Source: Symbiodinium natans (taxonomy: Eukaryota; Sar; Dinophyceae; Suessiales; Symbiodiniaceae). From it: a stretch of DNA of 64,000 nt. Numbering within the stretch: the first letter of the stretch is position 1; every line of letters starts with the position of its first letter. Positions 63,155-64,000 of the stretch are shown in pieces. Under the pieces are notes generated by a model. It was not told the origin of the DNA and made no database searches. It was given only the letters and a program-made list of their open reading frames with translations. The position numbers were made by a program, and so were the translations under genes. Where the stretch lies: contig CAJNDS010001891.1 of assembly GCA_905221605.1 (NCBI GenBank), positions 320,001-384,000 on the forward strand. Reading direction: 5' to 3'.

Positions 63155-64000
63155 AACTCGCCAAAACACCTGTTCTAATGAGTCAGGCCGTCAGTGGTTC
63201 ATTCTTCAGCTCCCCGTCTAATGTAGCCACTCTCTGCTTACGAGCAGCCGCTCACACATGCAACGCGCCCTATAAGCTTCAGAGCCTCAGCCCGAGACCA
63301 TGAATTCTAAAGATTATATAGGCCCTGAATTTTCGACGTTTGACTCAACCCCAATCTAGAAAACCCTCTGATGTGTTTCCTAAATATGATCCTCTTAAAC
63401 CAGTGAGGGAAATTATGAACTTTGGCAGGGCCTACCTACTGATTATGGTTTAGGGAATGAGGTCCTAGCCCATCACAAAATCTGTTTAAAGCCCGCGTAG
63501 TGCTCCGACTGGAGGTCGTTCATTGGCAGTGGGGAACTTGTCCAGACGCCCGCGCTACAGCAGGCCCAAAGCATTCCTCGGTGAAGAACCCCTAAACGCC
63601 AAACCCTGGCCACCCCAAACCCTAACTAGTAAACTAAGTAGGGGTCCAGAGTTTGATGTAAGGTAATCAGCTTAATTAAGAAGCATTGGGCTCTTTGGGT
63701 TTGCAGTTGTGGAAAAATTCCCAGGGTCCACTTGTGCCAGTATTATGGAAGCAAGTACGAAAAGCCTTGTCATGTTTTGTGTACCGACTTGCATAACAAT
63801 ACCATTAGTGGACCTTCTGGGTTGTAGTCCCCCAACCCCTATGTCATGAACAAAAGAGCCCGTATTCATTAACAAGGACCCTCATCTAGCAAACTCCTCG
63901 TGCAGCTCTGGATTTCCTGAGACGCCCTGACTACGGTGTGCACGTTCACAAGGGTACTGGTGTTTAGGGTTTAGGGATTAGGGTTTAGGGTTTAGGGTCA

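Larger units (their letters stand above)
58991..64000. repeat. Telomere-like mosaic region to the window end
   Basis: No gene is supported. TTTAGGG arrays lie at 59112-59203, 60568-60615, 60932-61040 and 61420-61485; CCCTAAA arrays lie at 60802-60846, 61253-61315 and 61680-61735. G runs occur at 59580-59597, 61118-61130 and 62701-62716. Microsatellites are CT at 59993-60047, TTC then AACATC at 60427-60480. Families B (62796), C (59540), D (63043) and E (62237) are present. 63160-63590 is unique with nothing recognised. Confidence 0.75.

Overview
The window looks like nuclear DNA of a dinoflagellate. Two observations support this. First, there are three copies of a gene for a 110-residue basic, Met/Lys/Ala-leading, HU-like protein of the dinoflagellate histone-like (HCc/HLP) family. 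Second, the DNA is saturated with the Arabidopsis-type telomere heptamer TTTAGGG, the repeat reported for dinoflagellate telomeres. I cannot name a species. Gene density is very low. Most of the window is a mosaic in which unique pieces of roughly 60-200 bp are separated by TTTAGGG or CCCTAAA tracts, which change orientation many times.

Layout: 1-3780 is telomere-like mosaic. 4273-6067 (minus) is a 5'-truncated, frameshifted non-LTR retrotransposon with reverse transcriptase, a CCHC finger and a restriction-like endonuclease region. 6070-18040 is mosaic with variant telomeric arrays (TTTGGGG, TTATAGGG-type, GGGCTTA) and a large AGT microsatellite near 12.4 kb. 18440-19960 is an AT-rich block of diverged tandem repeats, followed by a long imperfect palindrome at 19990-20305. 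22347-23575 holds a tandem pair of HCc genes (minus), one intact and one broken by a 34-bp deletion. 23851-24335 is the longest TTTAGGG array. 29740-31550 is a mostly unique block holding a candidate secreted pacifastin-like protein gene (minus). 31950-32790 holds two more AGT microsatellites.

35510-44367 is an intact-looking, young LTR retroelement. It has 287-bp LTRs differing at one base and a candidate 5-bp TAGGG target duplication. Its primer site matches the anticodon region of initiator tRNA-Met, as in copia half-tRNA priming, and there is a G-rich purine tract before the 3' LTR. Its long open frames carry no recognisable protease, reverse transcriptase, RNase H or integrase. They encode instead a WW domain, an S1/cold-shock-like fold, a SAM-like region and six CCCH zinc fingers. 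This is the most unusual item in the window.

44370-56210 returns to mosaic, with a 57-bp minisatellite at 47.65 kb. 56214-56848 is a third HCc copy whose flanks match the spacer of the tandem pair. 56850-64000 is mosaic with a CCCTAAAA (8-mer) array at 58.63 kb.

Inside the mosaic, many pieces between telomeric tracts belong to at least six families of short (about 100-155 bp) imperfect palindromes with shared terminal inverted repeats, like MITEs. One copy has a 12-bp flanking direct repeat. Several copies are split internally by telomere-like DNA. The mosaic is therefore not random filler: it seems built from two interacting processes, spread of hairpin elements and insertion or growth of telomeric repeats within them.
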